Part shown: positions 48,772-57,520 of the stretch, piece after piece
Layout of the letters: each line of letters starts with the position of its first letter
How positions within the stretch are numbered: the first letter of the stretch is position 1
Assembly: GCF_014764405.1 (NCBI RefSeq)
Contig: NZ_CP061725.1
Coordinates: forward strand, 1,116,001 to 1,180,000
DNA: 64,000 nucleotides
From: Micromonospora craniellae
Lineage (GTDB): Bacteria > Actinomycetota > Actinomycetes > Mycobacteriales > Micromonosporaceae
Reading direction: 5' to 3'
Notes under the pieces: generated by a model
What the model was told of the DNA's origin: nothing
The model's database searches: none
Seen by the model: the letters and a program-made list of their open reading frames with translations, nothing else
Position numbers and translations under genes: made by a program

Positions 48772-49420
48772 GTCTTCTGAACCTCGCTATCCGTTCACTG
48801 ATCACCGCAGTGATCCTATGTGCCGCCACGCCTGCCAGGATGCCGAGCACTGCGAGGTTTCCTGCGGCTTCCGCAGCGTCGATCTTCGGCCGTGGCGCGG
48901 CTGCAGGTGCCGTCGGGGTGACGGTCCCGCTTGAATGTGTCCCGCTGGGGCCGTAACGGTCACGGAACGCGCTGGCGAAGTGTTGGATCGTGTTTGCGGT
49001 AGTGGTCGCATGGTCCTGCACGTCGTCGGCTTTCCGGGCAGGCCGAGTGAGGAACCCTCTCAGCATCGCGCGGCTCAGGTCACGTTGGTCACTGTCGGCC
49101 AAGAGTTCCTCGCCTGACGGCGGGCCTGAGTGGGTCGGCAGAGCGGCCGTACCGGGCGCGATGGCGCTCAGGTAGGCGGCGACGTGCTGGGCGGCATCGC
49201 TACTCAGTCGGGCAAGCCGGCGGGCCTTGTCGACGCCGACACGACTCTGCAACGCAGCAGCCCGCAGCTGCGGGTGGTCAGAGCCCGTGCCGACTCTCGC
49301 GTAGATGGCGTTTGCCTCGGTGGCATCCGTTGCGGCGCGTGTAGCGCGTACCGCGAGTTCATCCAGTTGGTCAACAGCCGACTTGAGCTGCGCGATGACC
49401 TGGGCGAGCAGGCTGCTCAT
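48761..49420 (-). CDS. Unrecognised helical protein with C-terminal hydrophobic segment (cassette gene 2)
   Basis: 219 residues. The N-terminal ~90 form a helical bundle (MSSLLAQVIAQLKSAVDQLDELAVRATRAATDATEAN). VGTGSDHPQLRAAALQSRVGVDKARRLARLSSDAAQHVAAYLSAI follows, which parallels the same region of gene 1. A Pro/Thr-rich linker and a hydrophobic C-terminal segment (NLAVLGILAGVAAHRITAVI) then precede a basic tail RFRRRGR, suggesting a membrane anchor. It starts with a four-base overlap (ATGA) with gene 1. Function unknown. Confidence 0.7.
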   Translation of the reverse strand: MSSLLAQVIAQLKSAVDQLDELAVRATRAATDATEANAIYARVGTGSDHPQLRAAALQSRVGVDKARRLARLSSDAAQHVAAYLSAIAPGTAALPTHSGPPSGEELLADSDQRDLSRAMLRGFLTRPARKADDVQDHATTTANTIQHFASAFRDRYGPSGTHSSGTVTPTAPAAAPRPKIDAAEAAGNLAVLGILAGVAAHRITAVISERIARFRRRGR

Positions 49421-49944
49421 CCCAACACTTTCCGGTACCCGTTCCCGCTGTCTTGAGCGGTAGCGATAGCCCGTAGACTCAACTTCACCTCGCGTACCGC
49501 GTCGGCGATGGCCTTGCGTGCCTGCGCGGCCTCGGTCCGCTGGCTGTCGTGCAGGGTGGAGAGCAGGAGCGCGGAGACATCTTCCAAGGCCGTGCCGACT
49601 CCCGCGATCTTGGTCTTGCCCTGCTCAAGCAGGTAGTTGGCTTCGTTGAGTGCCGCCTTGATCTCACCGATGCTCACCGGCCAGCCGAGAATGCTGATGT
49701 ATTGCCGGGCGGCCTGGGTGCTGCCCGCGAGGACGGTGGCCGCCTCGATCAACCGCTGTTTGCTCTGTTCGGCGCGGTTGATCGCCTCGGAGATCGCGGG
49801 ATGTCCGGTCCCGGCCGCGACCGCCCGAAGCCGGGAGAGCACCTGTTCGGTGCCCTCGATGGCGGCTCTGATCTGGTTCGTCGTCGCGTTGCACTGCTCA
49901 GCTGCCTGGGCAAGCTCGGCCTTGACTTGCTCGATGCTGGCCAT
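49417..49944 (-). CDS. Unrecognised helical-bundle protein (cassette gene 1)
   Basis: 175 residues, alpha-helical: MASIEQVKAELAQAAEQCNATTNQIRAAIEGTEQVLSRL, then AAGTGHPAISEAINRAEQSKQRLIEAATVLAGSTQAARQYISIL. The second half is another helix pair. The middle is a remote duplicate of the gene 2 region (GTG..HP...A...AAQ..Y.S). No signal or transmembrane segment. The size and helical hairpins recall WXG100/ESX-type proteins, but no WXG motif is seen. ATG follows AAGGA by four bases. First gene of the three-gene operon. Confidence 0.75.
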   Translation of the reverse strand: MASIEQVKAELAQAAEQCNATTNQIRAAIEGTEQVLSRLRAVAAGTGHPAISEAINRAEQSKQRLIEAATVLAGSTQAARQYISILGWPVSIGEIKAALNEANYLLEQGKTKIAGVGTALEDVSALLLSTLHDSQRTEAAQARKAIADAVREVKLSLRAIATAQDSGNGYRKVLG

Positions 49945-50357
49945 GCCGTCCTTCCGGTACGCGGCGAGGGATGCTGGCGTCTACACATGCCGTAGCGAGG
50001 CAGACACTATCCAACATGAATCCTCTTCCGCAGCCCCGTACGCCTGACCAGGGTGGCAGCGGCAGAACTTGCCGAAGGAGAGCGCGTTGCGACGCGCCAT
50101 CGACAGGTCAAGAGCGTCGGCCAGGGCAGCCTGGTCGATTCGAGGCCGGTGTTTGTAAGCCACGATCGGCCGATTCTGAGGGCGGTCAGGTAGCCGTAGG
50201 GATCCGTCCGCCATGTCAGCGAGGCGACTTCCGCAGCGTCGCTTCGGCTCCCTGGTTCAGCGGGAGTTCGCCGAGCGGGCCGGGCGGCTGCTGGCGGCGG
50301 TCCCCGCCTGACACCGGTCCGGGGCCACCTCCGATGGAAGCGACCCCGGACCGGTGG
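49945..50357. other. 413-bp non-coding stretch with possible gene remnants
   Basis: This probably carries the promoter of the three-gene operon. A 77-codon minus-strand frame (49981-50214) has poor codon bias and no ribosome-binding site. On the plus strand, 50213-50311 reads as a 32-codon frame ending LVQREFAERAGRLLAAVPA, which looks like the detached C-terminus of a larger protein. That suggests a past deletion or insertion here. Confidence 0.4.
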
Positions 50358-51527
50358 TCAGGAGGCCGTGCAGCTCACCGCCGAGGCGGTGGGGATGCCG
50401 CCGGTACTGGCCAGGAAGCCGAACGTGGTCTGGGCGCCGGAGGCCAGCGCGCCGTTCCAGGCAACATTACGGGCAGTGACCATCGTTCCGCTCTGGACCA
50501 CCTCGGCACCCCATGCCTGGGTGATCCGTTGAGCGTCGGCGACATCGAACCGCACCGTCCAACCGGTCATTGCGAGCAACCCTCCATTACGGACAGTCAC
50601 TTCACCCTGGAAGCCGCCCTGCCACTGTCCCACCACCCGGTAGCTCGCCACGCAACCTCCGGGCGGCATCGTGGGCGTCGGCGTGACGGGCGGCGTGGGA
50701 GTGGCGGGCGGCGTGGGAGTGGGCGTCGCGGGAGGCGTCGGGGTCGCGGTGGGCGTGGGTACGGGTACGCCGGTCAGCGCCGCCACCAGCGCCGGGTACC
50801 AGCGATCGGCGATCTTCCGGTCGCCCGCGGCGTTGGGGTGCACCCCGTCGTTCGTGTCGGTGGTGGTGCTGAACCCGGTCCACTGGTCCACCACCACAAT
50901 CGGCGACTGGGCGGTGGTCTTGCCCGCCGCCCACCCGTCGACGACGTTGTTGAGGGCGACGACCCGCTGGCCGCACTCGGGGCAACTGCTCGGCGCCATC
51001 GGGATGATCTTCGCGACGAGGATGCGCATGGCGGGATTGGCGGCCCGCATCTGGTCCACCAACCGGCCGTACGCGGCCAGGATCGTGGCGGGGGCGAGGT
51101 TGCTCCACACGTCGTTGGTGCCGAAGTGCATGAGCACGACGTCCGGGCGGGTGGCCGACAGCCAGCCCGGCAGCAGGTTCTGGTTGGCCACATTGGTGAC
51201 CAGGTACCCGCCGTGCCCTTCGTTGTCGCCGTCGTACGGCTGGCCGCAGCCCTGCGGGCCGAGGGTGCCGACGAAGTCGACGGCGGTGTGACCAGCGGAC
51301 TGGAGGCGGTTCCAGAGCACCGCCCGCCAGCAGCCGGGGGAACCGGTGATGGAGTCGCCGAGCGGCATGACGCGTACTGGATCGGCTGCGGCGACGGCAG
51401 GTGCCGGCCGGATGTCGGCGGCCGGTGCGGCGGCGGAGGGACGGGCCGCGACCGAGCCGGCGGCGAGGGCGAGGACGGCCGCCGCGAGACCGGCGGTCGC
51501 GGCGTTGCCCAGGGACTTTCGGAGCAT
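50358..51527 (-). CDS. Secreted SGNH/GDSL hydrolase with CBM2
   Basis: 389 residues. The signal peptide is residues 1-35 (basic start, AGLAAAVLALAAGSVAARPSAAA). The SGNH esterase domain begins VRVMPLGDSITGSPGCW (catalytic serine in GDSI). Block III is MHFGTNDVW, and block V is NDGVHPNAAGDRK with the catalytic Asp/His. A TPTPPATPTP linker leads to a C-terminal type-2 cellulose-binding module (CVASYRVVGQWQGGFQGEVTV ... NVAWNGALASGAQTTFGFL). It likely deacetylates plant polysaccharide. ATG at 51527 follows GGGAG by nine bases. Confidence 0.92.
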   Translation of the reverse strand: MLRKSLGNAATAGLAAAVLALAAGSVAARPSAAAPAADIRPAPAVAAADPVRVMPLGDSITGSPGCWRAVLWNRLQSAGHTAVDFVGTLGPQGCGQPYDGDNEGHGGYLVTNVANQNLLPGWLSATRPDVVLMHFGTNDVWSNLAPATILAAYGRLVDQMRAANPAMRILVAKIIPMAPSSCPECGQRVVALNNVVDGWAAGKTTAQSPIVVVDQWTGFSTTTDTNDGVHPNAAGDRKIADRWYPALVAALTGVPVPTPTATPTPPATPTPTPPATPTPPVTPTPTMPPGGCVASYRVVGQWQGGFQGEVTVRNGGLLAMTGWTVRFDVADAQRITQAWGAEVVQSGTMVTARNVAWNGALASGAQTTFGFLASTGGIPTASAVSCTAS

Positions 51528-51648
51528 GGTGGAGGGACTCCCGTCACGTGTCGTGGCTGTGGTGTGACCGGCCCTGGCGCTCCCGTCCACAGTCAACCAG
51601 ACGCAACGACGTTCATCAATCAGCCGCCCTCCCGCAGCCGCAGCCGCC

Positions 51649-52074
51649 CTACTCGCCGTCCACCCGGCGGTCGCGTTTGCGCTGCGAGCGGCGCTTCTTC
51701 TCGGCGAGCCGCCGTTCCTTGGCACCGCGGGACGGTCGGGTCGGCCGGCGCGGCGGAGGCGGCGGCGCGACCGCCTCGCGCAGCAGTGCGGCGAGCCGCT
51801 CCCGGGCCGCCTCGCGGTTGGCGAGCTGCGCCCGGTGCTCGCTGGCGGCGATGATCAGCACGCCGTCGACCAGCCGGCCGGCGAGCCGCTCCAGCGCCCG
51901 CGCCCGCAGCGACTCCGGCAGGCTGGGCGACCCGGCCAGGTCGAAACTCAGCTCGACCCGGGAGTCGGTGGTGTTGACCCCCTGACCACCGGGCCCGGAC
52001 GACCGGGAGAACCGCTCCCGCAGCTCGGCGGCGGGGACACTCCACCGGTCGGTCACCCGCAGTCCGTCGTCCAC
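51649..52074 (-). CDS. arfB: Alternative ribosome-rescue factor ArfB-like peptidyl-tRNA hydrolase
   Basis: 141 residues. The class-I release-factor domain has the GGQ motif in SRSSGPGGQGVNTTDSRVEL (about residues 25-44). The C-terminal tail is basic and Arg/Lys-rich (RRPTRPSRGAKERRLAEKKRRSQRKRDRR), as ArfB needs to enter the empty mRNA channel. It hydrolyses peptidyl-tRNA on stalled ribosomes. The GTG start is nine bases from the next gene upstream. Confidence 0.92.
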   Translation of the reverse strand: MDDGLRVTDRWSVPAAELRERFSRSSGPGGQGVNTTDSRVELSFDLAGSPSLPESLRARALERLAGRLVDGVLIIAASEHRAQLANREAARERLAALLREAVAPPPPPRRPTRPSRGAKERRLAEKKRRSQRKRDRRVDGE

Positions 52075-52083
52075 ACCCCGAGG

Positions 52084-52377
52084 CTAGCGTGCCGGCCGCG
52101 GCTCCGGAGCACTGCTCGGATTCGGCTCCGGCGCGGTCGGCTCGTCACCACCGACCGCCGCGTACGCGACCGCGCCGACCAGCAGCAGGGCGATCACCCC
52201 GACCTTCGTGGTGACCACCTTGATCAGCAGCCAGGCGGCACGCCGCGCGCCGGGCACCGACTTCTTCGCGGCCCGATAGTCGTTCCAGCCGCGCCGGGCC
52301 CGCGCGTACGACGACCCGACACCACTTCCGATGATGAGGCCCACCAGCAGGAGGACCGCGATGAGAGGACGCTCCAC
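52084..52377 (-). CDS. Small membrane protein of unknown function
   Basis: 97 residues with two hydrophobic segments: residues 3-23 (PLIAVLLLVGLIIGSGVG) and about 53-75 (IKVVTTKVGVIALLLVGAVAYAA). An Arg/Lys-rich stretch lies between and a Pro-rich tail follows. No family recognised. GTG start; it runs into arfB with only nine bases between, so probably one operon. Confidence 0.7.
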   Translation of the reverse strand: MERPLIAVLLLVGLIIGSGVGSSYARARRGWNDYRAAKKSVPGARRAAWLLIKVVTTKVGVIALLLVGAVAYAAVGGDEPTAPEPNPSSAPEPRPAR

Positions 52378-52487
52378 CCACGCCAGTATCCATACTCAGC
52401 GTAATATTTCCATTTTCCGATCATCGACCGCCAGAAATCCGACAGACCGCGCATCCCCCCGTAATTGGACAATCACTCTGTGCTACA

Positions 52488-53342
52488 TCAGCCGCCTTTG
52501 CCGATGATCGTGTCGGCGGTCTGCTGCACCTGCTCGATCGGGATGGCGAACCCGATGCCGATCGAGCCGTTGCCGTCGATGGTGGCGATCGCGGTGTTCA
52601 CCCCGACCACCTCGCCCCGGGCGTTGACCAGTGGCCCCCCGGAGTTCCCCGGGTTGATCGAGGCGTCGGTCTGCACCGCCCGGTGCCGGTTGTCGCCGAG
52701 GCGCACCTGGCGGTCCAGCGCGCTGACGATGCCCGCGGTGACCGTGCCCGGCAGCCCCAGTGGCGAACCGACCGCCAGCACCGGCTCGCCCACCCGGGTC
52801 GATCCCGGCTTGGCCAGCGGCAACGCCGTCAGCCCGGCGGACGGCGGCACCCTGAGCACGGCGAGATCGCTTCCCGGTTCCCGGCCCACCACCTCCGCCG
52901 CGAGCCGCCGGCCGTCCGGCAGCTCGACGGTGACCGCGCCGCGCCCCCTGGCCAGGATGTGGTCGTTGGTGATGATGTGCTGCTCGGTGTCGACAGCGAA
53001 ACCGGAGCCGGTCGCCGAGGCGCCGCCGGCGCCGTCCACCAGCACCGACACGACCCCGGGCACGGTCTTCTCGGCCGCGGTGACCAACTCGGCCGGCACC
53101 GGGGCGGCGGACGCCGCAGCCGGACCGGGCACGCCGTCGCGGGCGGCCACCCAGCCACCGGCCACCGCCCCCGACCCCGTCGACAGGACCACCACCGCCA
53201 GCCCCGCCAGCAGCCGACGCCGCCAACTCCACACCGCCCGGTCCCGGGCCGTCCCGTCCGGTCCACACCGCCCGTCCAGATCGAGGTCCGGCGAGACGAA
53301 CCAGGGTCCGCGTGGCTCACCCAGACCGGTCTGCACTGCCAT
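52488..53342 (-). CDS. Membrane-anchored trypsin-like serine protease (HtrA/DegP-like)
   Basis: 284 residues. One N-terminal transmembrane helix (about 40-60, LLAGLAVVVLSTGSGAVAGG) is followed by a chymotrypsin-fold protease. The catalytic residues are His in IITNDHILA, Asp in GSDLAVLRV and Ser in NPGNSGGPLV. There is no PDZ domain, unlike full HtrA. The active side probably faces outside. ATG at 53342 follows GAGGAG by eight bases. Last gene of the moxR-DUF58-VWA group. Confidence 0.9.
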   Translation of the reverse strand: MAVQTGLGEPRGPWFVSPDLDLDGRCGPDGTARDRAVWSWRRRLLAGLAVVVLSTGSGAVAGGWVAARDGVPGPAAASAAPVPAELVTAAEKTVPGVVSVLVDGAGGASATGSGFAVDTEQHIITNDHILARGRGAVTVELPDGRRLAAEVVGREPGSDLAVLRVPPSAGLTALPLAKPGSTRVGEPVLAVGSPLGLPGTVTAGIVSALDRQVRLGDNRHRAVQTDASINPGNSGGPLVNARGEVVGVNTAIATIDGNGSIGIGFAIPIEQVQQTADTIIGKGG

Positions 53343-53392
53343 TCGTACGCTCCTCACGTGTGGCGGGCCCGGGTCGGTGTCGCCAGGGCGGA

Positions 53393-54352
53393 TCAGGGCA
53401 GGCGGGAGAACCACCGCATCGAGCCGTACGCCGCGCCCATCGCGAACACCAGTCCGAGCCCGATGAACCGGGACGAGACGTCCTGCCGTACCTTGCGCCA
53501 GCCCACCGAGCTGCCGATGTCGTCGTAGACGGCCCGCAGCTCGTCGCTGGTGGCGGCCTCGTGGAAGACGCCCCCGGTCTGCTCGGCGACGGCCTGCAAC
53601 GTCTCCCCGTCCACCGGCACCTGGATCGGCCGGCCGCCCCGGTCCACGAAGCCGCTCAACGTGCCGAACGAAATCGTGTGCACCGGCACCTCGACGGCCA
53701 CGGCGTCGGCGGCGGACTCCATCGGGTCCATGCCCGAGGTGTTCGCGCCGTCGGAGAGCAGGATGATCCGGGCCGGTGGCGGCTGGGTCGCGGCGGCCTC
53801 GTCCAACGCCTTCACCGCCCCCAACGAGGTGCTGATCGCCTCGCCGATCGCGGTCCCCTGCACCCCGGTCACCCCCTCGGCCAGCCGCTCGATGCCGTCG
53901 TGCAGGGACTCCCGGTCGGTGCCCGGCGGCACCAGCACCGCCGCACTGCCGGCGAAGGCCACCAACCCGACGTTGAACTCGTCGGGCAGACCGTCCACGA
54001 ACTGCCGGGCAGCGCCCTTGGCTGCGGTGAGGCGGTCCGGTTCGACGTCGGTGGCGAGCATCGAGGTGGACACGTCCACCGCCACCATCACGGTGGCCCG
54101 TTCCCGGGGCACCCGCACCTCGGCGGTGGGCCGGGCGAAACCCACCACCAGCAGGGCCAGCATGGCCAGGAAGAGGCCGGCCGGCAGGTGCCGCCGCCAG
54201 GTCGGCCGCCGGGGCGCCACCCGGTCGAGCAGCCGCAGGTTGGTGAAGCGGACCGCGTACCGGCTGCGCCGTCGCTGTGCCACCAGGTAGGCCAGGGCCA
54301 GGGCCAGCACACCGAGCAGGAGCCAGAGCCGGACCGGCGACTGCCAGATCAC
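53393..54352 (-). CDS. VWA-domain membrane protein (BatA-like)
   Basis: 319 residues. Two N-terminal transmembrane helices (LWLLLGVLALALAYLVA and LPAGLFLAMLALLVVGFA) precede a von Willebrand A domain with an intact MIDAS (MVAVDVSTSMLATDV, DxSxS), VGLVAFAGSA, and LLSDGANTSGMD. A last helix is near the C-terminus (FIGLGLVFAMGAAYG). BatA/VWA proteins work with MoxR ATPases and DUF58 proteins, probably in assembly or envelope maintenance. The start overlaps the DUF58 stop by four bases. Confidence 0.9.
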   Translation of the reverse strand: MIWQSPVRLWLLLGVLALALAYLVAQRRRSRYAVRFTNLRLLDRVAPRRPTWRRHLPAGLFLAMLALLVVGFARPTAEVRVPRERATVMVAVDVSTSMLATDVEPDRLTAAKGAARQFVDGLPDEFNVGLVAFAGSAAVLVPPGTDRESLHDGIERLAEGVTGVQGTAIGEAISTSLGAVKALDEAAATQPPPARIILLSDGANTSGMDPMESAADAVAVEVPVHTISFGTLSGFVDRGGRPIQVPVDGETLQAVAEQTGGVFHEAATSDELRAVYDDIGSSVGWRKVRQDVSSRFIGLGLVFAMGAAYGSMRWFSRLP

Positions 54353-55362
54353 GCCGTACCTCCCCGGTTCGGTCCGGCGCCGGCGGCGGCCAGCCGGCGC
54401 TGCGCGTGCACGTGCCGCACGATGTCGGCCGCCCAGTCCCGGTCGGTACGCAGGACCAGGTGCGTCGCGCCGGACCGGCGCACCGCGTCGCGGACCTGGT
54501 CACGCTCGGCGGCGGCAGCGGCCGCGTACCGCTCACGCAGCCGCCGGTCGCCGGTCCACACCTCGCGCCGCTCGCCGGTCTCCGGGTCGGCCAGCGTGAT
54601 CAGCCCGACGTCCGGCAGCTCCAGCTCACGGGGATCGGTGATCTCCACCGCCAGCACCTGGTGCCGCACGGCCAGCCGGCGCAGCGGGCGTTCCCAGGTG
54701 GCCGGCAGCCGGGGATCGTCGGGCAGTCCGTCCAGGAAGTCGGAGACCACCACCACCAGGCCACGCCGGTGGGCCACCCGGTGCACCGCCGCCACCGCGT
54801 CGGACAGGTCGGCCGCGCCGGGCAGGGGCCCGCCGGGCCCGTCGTGACCGCCCACCCGAGGTTCGGCCAGCAGCCCGCGCAGCAGCCCGAGCAGATGGGT
54901 ACGCCCACCACGGGCCGGCAGCCGACGCAGCCCGGACGAGGTGAGCACCTCGGCACCGAGGCGGTTGCCCGGTCCGGTGGTCAGGAAGCCGACGGTGGCA
55001 ACTGCGGCCACGGCCAACTCCCGCTTGTCCAGCTCGGCGGTGCCGTACTCCATGCTGGGGCTGGCGTCCACCAGCAGCCAGGTGGTCAGCTCGCGGTCGG
55101 CGTCGACCTGCCGGACGTGCGGCACGGTGGTCCGGGCGGTCACCGACCAGTCCATCCGGCGTACCTCGTCCTCGCCGGGCCGGTACTCCCGGCTGCCGGC
55201 GGGTTCGCTGCCCGGACCGGGCAGCAGGCCCCGGTGCTCGCCGTGCAGCAGCCCGTCGAGACGGCGGGTGACGGTCAGTTCCAGCCGACGCAGCCGCTGG
55301 CCCGGGGTGAGGTCCGCGAGCACCGGATCGGCCGGTACGGGCACCGGGACGTTCCGGCGCAT
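54349..55362 (-). CDS. DUF58 protein
   Basis: 337 residues, beginning MRRNVPVPVPADPVLADLTPGQRLRRLELTV. The DUF58 signature REYRPGEDEVRRMDWSVTARTTVPHVRQ is near residue 60, and a VWA-like fold follows (WLLVDASPSMEYG, VVVVSDFLDGLPDD). It is the middle gene of the MoxR-DUF58-VWA set; its start overlaps the moxR stop. Probable cytoplasmic adaptor for the MoxR chaperone ATPase. Confidence 0.92.
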   Translation of the reverse strand: MRRNVPVPVPADPVLADLTPGQRLRRLELTVTRRLDGLLHGEHRGLLPGPGSEPAGSREYRPGEDEVRRMDWSVTARTTVPHVRQVDADRELTTWLLVDASPSMEYGTAELDKRELAVAAVATVGFLTTGPGNRLGAEVLTSSGLRRLPARGGRTHLLGLLRGLLAEPRVGGHDGPGGPLPGAADLSDAVAAVHRVAHRRGLVVVVSDFLDGLPDDPRLPATWERPLRRLAVRHQVLAVEITDPRELELPDVGLITLADPETGERREVWTGDRRLRERYAAAAAAERDQVRDAVRRSGATHLVLRTDRDWAADIVRHVHAQRRLAAAGAGPNRGGTA

Positions 55363-56414
55363 CAGGCGGCTGCCAGGTCGGGCGCGTACTCCGGCTGACC
55401 GGTGGCCGCCACCCGGGGCGGTGGGACCACCTCGACCAGGCGGCGCACGACGGCCTCGGGGGTCACCCCGTCGGCCACCGCGTCGAAGGAGAGCACCAGC
55501 CGGTGCGACAGCACGTCGCTCGCGAGGTCCCGGACGTCCTCGGGCAGCACGTACTCCCGGCCACGCAGCAGCGCCTGGGCCCGCGCGGCGGCGACCAGGC
55601 CGAGGGTGGCGCGCGGACTGGCGCCGTACGCCAGTAACGGGGCGATCTCCGGCAGCCCGAACCGGACCGGGTCCCGGGTGGCGAGGATGAGGCGGACGAC
55701 GTACTCGGCGATGGCGTGGTGTACGAAGACCTGCGTGGCCTGGCGCTGGAAGGCGCGCAGGCGGTCCGCGTCGAGTACCGGACGGGCCCGTGGTCGGTCG
55801 GCGCTCATCCGGTAGAGGATGGCCAGTTCGTCGCCGCCGTCCGGGTAGTCGACCAGGACCTTCATCAGGAAGCGGTCGCGCTGCGCCTCGGGGAGCTGGT
55901 AGACCCCCTCCGACTCGATCGGGTTCTGGGTGGCCAGCACGAGGAACGGTTCCGGCACTTGGTAGCTGCGCCCGCCGATCGACACCTGCCGTTCGGCCAT
56001 CGCCTCCAGCAGCGCGGACTGCACCTTGGCCGGCGCCCGGTTGATCTCGTCCGCGAGCACCAGGTTGGCCATGACGGGCCCGAGTTCGACGTCGAAGCTC
56101 TCTTTCGACGCCCGATAGATGCGGGTGCCGACGATGTCCGAAGGGACGAGGTCGGGGGTGAACTGGATCCGGGAGAAGGTGCCGCCGACGACCGTGGCGA
56201 GGGTCTGCGCGGCGAGGGTCTTGGCCACCCCCGGTACGCCTTCCAGCAGGCAGTGCCCGTCAGCGATCAGCGCGGTGAGCAGGCGCTCGACGAGCCGATC
56301 CTGCCCGACGATCACGCGTTTGACCTCGAAGAGCGTCTGGTCCAGCTCGGCCGCGGTCGCATCGGGATCGGCCGGGCTGGGCAGGCTGGCCATGGTGTCC
56401 GAGATGTCCGTCAC
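55362..56414 (-). CDS. MoxR-family AAA ATPase
   Basis: 350 residues. Walker A is CLLEGVPGVAKTLAAQTLA (about residues 70-80), Walker B is LVLADEINRAPAKVQSALLEAM, then the sensor region (LVLATQNPIESEGVYQLPEAQRDRFLMKV). A MoxR/RavA-type chaperone ATPase that remodels the DUF58/VWA partners. GTG at 56414 (VTDISDTMASLPSP) follows GGGAAG by eight bases; a longer frame adds an Arg-rich leader with no ribosome-binding site. Confidence 0.93.
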   Translation of the reverse strand: MTDISDTMASLPSPADPDATAAELDQTLFEVKRVIVGQDRLVERLLTALIADGHCLLEGVPGVAKTLAAQTLATVVGGTFSRIQFTPDLVPSDIVGTRIYRASKESFDVELGPVMANLVLADEINRAPAKVQSALLEAMAERQVSIGGRSYQVPEPFLVLATQNPIESEGVYQLPEAQRDRFLMKVLVDYPDGGDELAILYRMSADRPRARPVLDADRLRAFQRQATQVFVHHAIAEYVVRLILATRDPVRFGLPEIAPLLAYGASPRATLGLVAAARAQALLRGREYVLPEDVRDLASDVLSHRLVLSFDAVADGVTPEAVVRRLVEVVPPPRVAATGQPEYAPDLAAA

Positions 56415-56580
56415 GGTGCTTGCTTCCCGAGGCGTACCTCCGACAAACGTCGGAATTACCGACCGTCGGCGACCCAGACAGGTCGGCCGCCACCGTTCCG
56501 GCATGGACCGCACCGGACGTCACGAAAGGTGCCGGTCGGGGTCGTTCGGTGCCGAAACGGGACGGCGGTCCGGCAGCACG

Positions 56581-56616
56581 ACAACGGCCCCCGCCCGGCG
56601 GGACGGAGGCCGTTGT
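56581..56616 (-). terminator. Terminator after the secreted 164-residue protein
   Basis: ACAACGGCC and GGCCGTTGT are exact outer arms of a long hairpin, 12 bases past the stop on the minus strand. Confidence 0.7.
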
Positions 56617-56627
56617 CAGTGCACCGC

Positions 56628-57122
56628 TCAGCGGTGCACGAGAAGGAAGAACGGCAGGTCGGCGGCAACACCGGCGGAGTTGCGCGTCTGGATGAACACC
56701 CCGTTCGGGGTGAGCAGCCGGGGTGCCACCGAGACCTCCCCGGCGGGCGGGACGCAGCACGAGCCCGCTTGGCCGATCGTCGCCACGTAGATGCCCGAGG
56801 CGACGTTGCTGCCGAACTGCACCTCGTACTGGCCGACGCCGTACTTGATGACGACGCCGTTGCCGCGGGCCTTGGTGCCGTTGGCGTTGACCGCCGTCGC
56901 GTACCCGGAGGTGCTGGCCGCGGCGACCTCACCCTTGGCCAGCAGGGCCCGGGCGCTGTTCATCGAGGCGGTGGTGACCGCCGGCTGCTGCGCGGTGGTG
57001 CGGGCGGTGGGCTGGTTGCCCGCCTCGGTGGGCTTCGCCGCGGCGATGCCACCACCGGCGAGGGCCAGTGCCAGGGCCGCGATCGACACCGCAGCCGCCT
57101 TCCGTCGGAAAAATCTGGTCAT
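56628..57122 (-). CDS. Secreted protein of unknown function
   Basis: 164 residues. A signal peptide (MTRFFRRKAAAVSIAALALALAGGGIAAA, cleaved near 30) is followed by a Thr/Ala-rich segment, then a beta-rich domain (GNGVVIKYGVGQYEVQFGSNVASGIYVATIGQAGSCCVPPAGEVSV). The CC pair is conspicuous. No family recognised. ATG at 57122 follows AGGGAG by seven bases. It is separated from moxR by a terminator. Confidence 0.75.
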   Translation of the reverse strand: MTRFFRRKAAAVSIAALALALAGGGIAAAKPTEAGNQPTARTTAQQPAVTTASMNSARALLAKGEVAAASTSGYATAVNANGTKARGNGVVIKYGVGQYEVQFGSNVASGIYVATIGQAGSCCVPPAGEVSVAPRLLTPNGVFIQTRNSAGVAADLPFFLLVHR

Positions 57123-57520
57123 GACAGGTCTCCCTTGGTGACCGTGGGGATACGCCGACCCGCGGCACGCGGGGCGGGAATTTCCTTTTTCGAAGTCGGG
57201 CCGCAATGACCGCCGAACGCCGGCGGCCCTATTTTGGATCGCACCCGCAACGGCTACACTCGATCGCCCACATGCGCTCTGAGCTGGGACTATCTCCTCG
57301 ATCGCAACCACCCGACCAGCAGGAACGTAGCACCGGAAAATACTGTCGGTCAATAACCCATCACCCTTTTGTGAGGGTGTCGGATCATCGCCACTAATTG
57401 TGAGAACCGCATTCACGAATCAGGCGTGAGAAGTGTTCGGTCAATTGCGGCCCGCCGATCACCCACGCGACGGATCTCGCACCGGTCGCGGGTCGTCGGG
57501 CAGGGGCTACCCTGCCTGCT
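57123..57520. other. Intergenic region between divergent genes
   Basis: 398 bases, less GC-rich than average, holding promoters in both directions. A small hairpin CACCCTTTTGTGAGGGTG is near 57361-57379. TACCCT at 57507, eight bases before the GTG of the EEP gene, suggests a leaderless transcript there. No coding sequence. Confidence 0.4.

Noticed and set aside
49981..50214. 77-codon minus-strand frame upstream of the helical cassette
   Set aside because: No ribosome-binding site, poor codon bias, no recognisable domain; kept only as part of an intergenic description.
44000..50350. Integrative element or prophage
   Set aside because: Looks accessory and lies next to tRNA genes, but I see no integrase, phage structural genes or tRNA 3'-end duplication.
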